From: Paraburkholderia bannensis
Lineage (GTDB): Bacteria > Pseudomonadota > Gammaproteobacteria > Burkholderiales > Burkholderiaceae
Assembly (NCBI RefSeq): GCF_014200455.1
Contig: NZ_JACHBW010000003.1
Coordinates: 310,001-374,000 of the forward strand
Direction of reading: 5' to 3'
Length of the DNA stretch: 64,000 bases
A model generated the notes under the pieces. The model worked only from the letters and a program-made list of their open reading frames with translations, was not told where the DNA came from and searched no databases. A program made the position numbers and the translations under genes. Shown here in pieces: positions 63,225-64,000 of the stretch (within the stretch, counting starts at the first letter, position 1; every line of letters starts with the position of its first letter).

Positions 63225-64000
63225 CGACACGCCACCTGCACAACGAGGCGCGCGGCTACGAGCCGGAGCGCAGAAAAAAGGGCGGCGATGGGACCGGGCA
63301 ACAGGCGGATCGGCAAACCGGTCACGAAGCCGCTGCGGAAGTGGGGGGACATGTCGCTGGATCTGCGCGCCCGCAGGCGCCGGGGTCCGAGGCGCACACC
63401 CTCCCTGGCGAGCGGACATTGTCCGGCCGCGATGCCCAGCCAGTTGCCGAGAAGAGGGAAGTGCATATGAACGTAGCCGACAGACGGCCGTTGCCGTGTC
63501 CGTCCGACTGGACCTTCGATCTGATCGAGGAATACGACACGCACATCTCGCATGTTGCAGAGCAATACGAACTGGACACATATCCGATCCAGCTCGAATT
63601 GATCAGCGCCGAGCAGATGATGGACGCGTATGCCTCCGTGGGCATGCCGGTCAACTATCGCCATTGGTCGTTCGGCAAGCATTTTCTCTCCACCGAGAAA
63701 AGCTATCGCCGGGGCCAGATGGGTCTCGCTTACGAAATCGTCATCAACTCCAATCCCTGCATCGCGTATCTCATGGAAGAGAACACCATGACGATGCAGG
63801 CGCTGGTGATCGCGCACGCGGCCTATGGCCATAACTCGTTTTTCAAGGGCAACTACCTGTTCCGCCTCTGGACGGACGCCCACGCGATCGTCGACTACCT
63901 CGTCTACGCGAAGAACTACATCGCGGAGTGTGAGGAGCGCTTCGGGCTCGACCGTGTGGAAGAGTTGCTCGATTCGTGCCATGCGCTCATGAATTACGGC
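63221..64000 (+). CDS. spoVR: SpoVR family protein (5' part)
   Basis: The frame is open to the window end (260 codons). From about residue 90 it matches SpoVR/YcgB: WTFDLIEEYD, AEQMMDAYASVGMPVNYRHW, SFGKHFLSTEKSYRRGQMGL, AYEIVINSNPCIAYLMEENT and CHALMNYG. SpoVR acts in the Bacillus spore cortex; in non-sporulating bacteria it is a stress protein co-occurring with prkA and yeaH. The ATG at 63221 overlaps the yeaH stop (ATGA) and gives an unusual 82-residue polar extension; an internal ATG at 63467 follows AGAGGGAA and would give the standard start. Confidence 0.88.
   Translation, partial: MTTRHLHNEARGYEPERRKKGGDGTGQQADRQTGHEAAAEVGGHVAGSARPQAPGSEAHTLPGERTLSGRDAQPVAEKREVHMNVADRRPLPCPSDWTFDLIEEYDTHISHVAEQYELDTYPIQLELISAEQMMDAYASVGMPVNYRHWSFGKHFLSTEKSYRRGQMGLAYEIVINSNPCIAYLMEENTMTMQALVIAHAAYGHNSFFKGNYLFRLWTDAHAIVDYLVYAKNYIAECEERFGLDRVEELLDSCHALMNYG

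Overview
The window is high-GC, densely coded DNA that reads as a chromosome segment of a Burkholderiaceae bacterium, most like Paraburkholderia or Caballeronia. This assignment is inferred from protein families (a DUF3022 protein, a PGDYG-type protein, a kgu 2-ketogluconate operon, a PrkA-YeaH-SpoVR cluster) and from codon use strongly biased to G/C in third positions. I see no rRNA, tRNA, CRISPR array, insertion sequence or prophage.

Layout. 1-3.9 kb: end of a BMP-type substrate-binding protein gene, dodecin, a 3-hydroxyisobutyrate-dehydrogenase-like enzyme and the ABC-F protein YbiT. 3.9-4.7 kb: a low-GC membrane protein unlike its neighbours. 4.9-8.7 kb: aldehyde dehydrogenase, then a nitronate-monooxygenase-like flavoenzyme and an OmpW porin, each preceded by an FNR/ANR-type box, then a DUF1289 protein. 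9.2-13.4 kb: a complete polyamine ABC transporter (potFGHI). 13.5-16 kb: methyltransferase and flavin monooxygenase, converging with overlapping stops. 16.1-19.1 kb: TPR membrane protein, PspA and a ribbon-helix-helix protein. 19.6-22.9 kb: a class A penicillin-binding protein, then an intergenic cluster of DnaA-box-like 9-mers with regular geometry, then a small exported protein. 23.2-30.1 kb: a three-gene RND efflux operon with a divergent TetR regulator. 30.1-36.1 kb: small proteins, a ClcB-type channel, a glutathione S-transferase, and a YeiH exporter divergent from a LysR regulator.

36.2-41.6 kb is a full 2-ketogluconate operon (kguE-kguK-kguT-kguD-ptxS) with a perfect 16-bp PtxS-like operator. 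41.7-49.1 kb carries a YhfC-type intramembrane protease, small conserved proteins, a Spy-like periplasmic protein, an Lrp regulator with a 13-bp inverted repeat before a saccharopine-dehydrogenase-like gene, an orphan cydX next to a P-loop kinase, a lipoprotein and CorA. 49.2-55.8 kb is a ribose uptake and phosphorylation cluster (rbsB, rbsA, rbsC, rbsR, rbsK), followed by a chemoreceptor with a CheR/CheB tether and a LacI-type palindrome in front of it. 58.3-59.1 kb is a 2-keto-4-pentenoate hydratase-like gene. The window ends in the prkA-yeaH-spoVR stress cluster; spoVR runs off the end.

The regulatory layer is the most informative part: many intergenic regions hold clear hairpins or palindromes matching the regulator encoded next door. 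Short tandem repeats (6-14 bp units) recur at six places, several at gene ends. The least explained signal is the DnaA-box-like cluster at 22316-22443.
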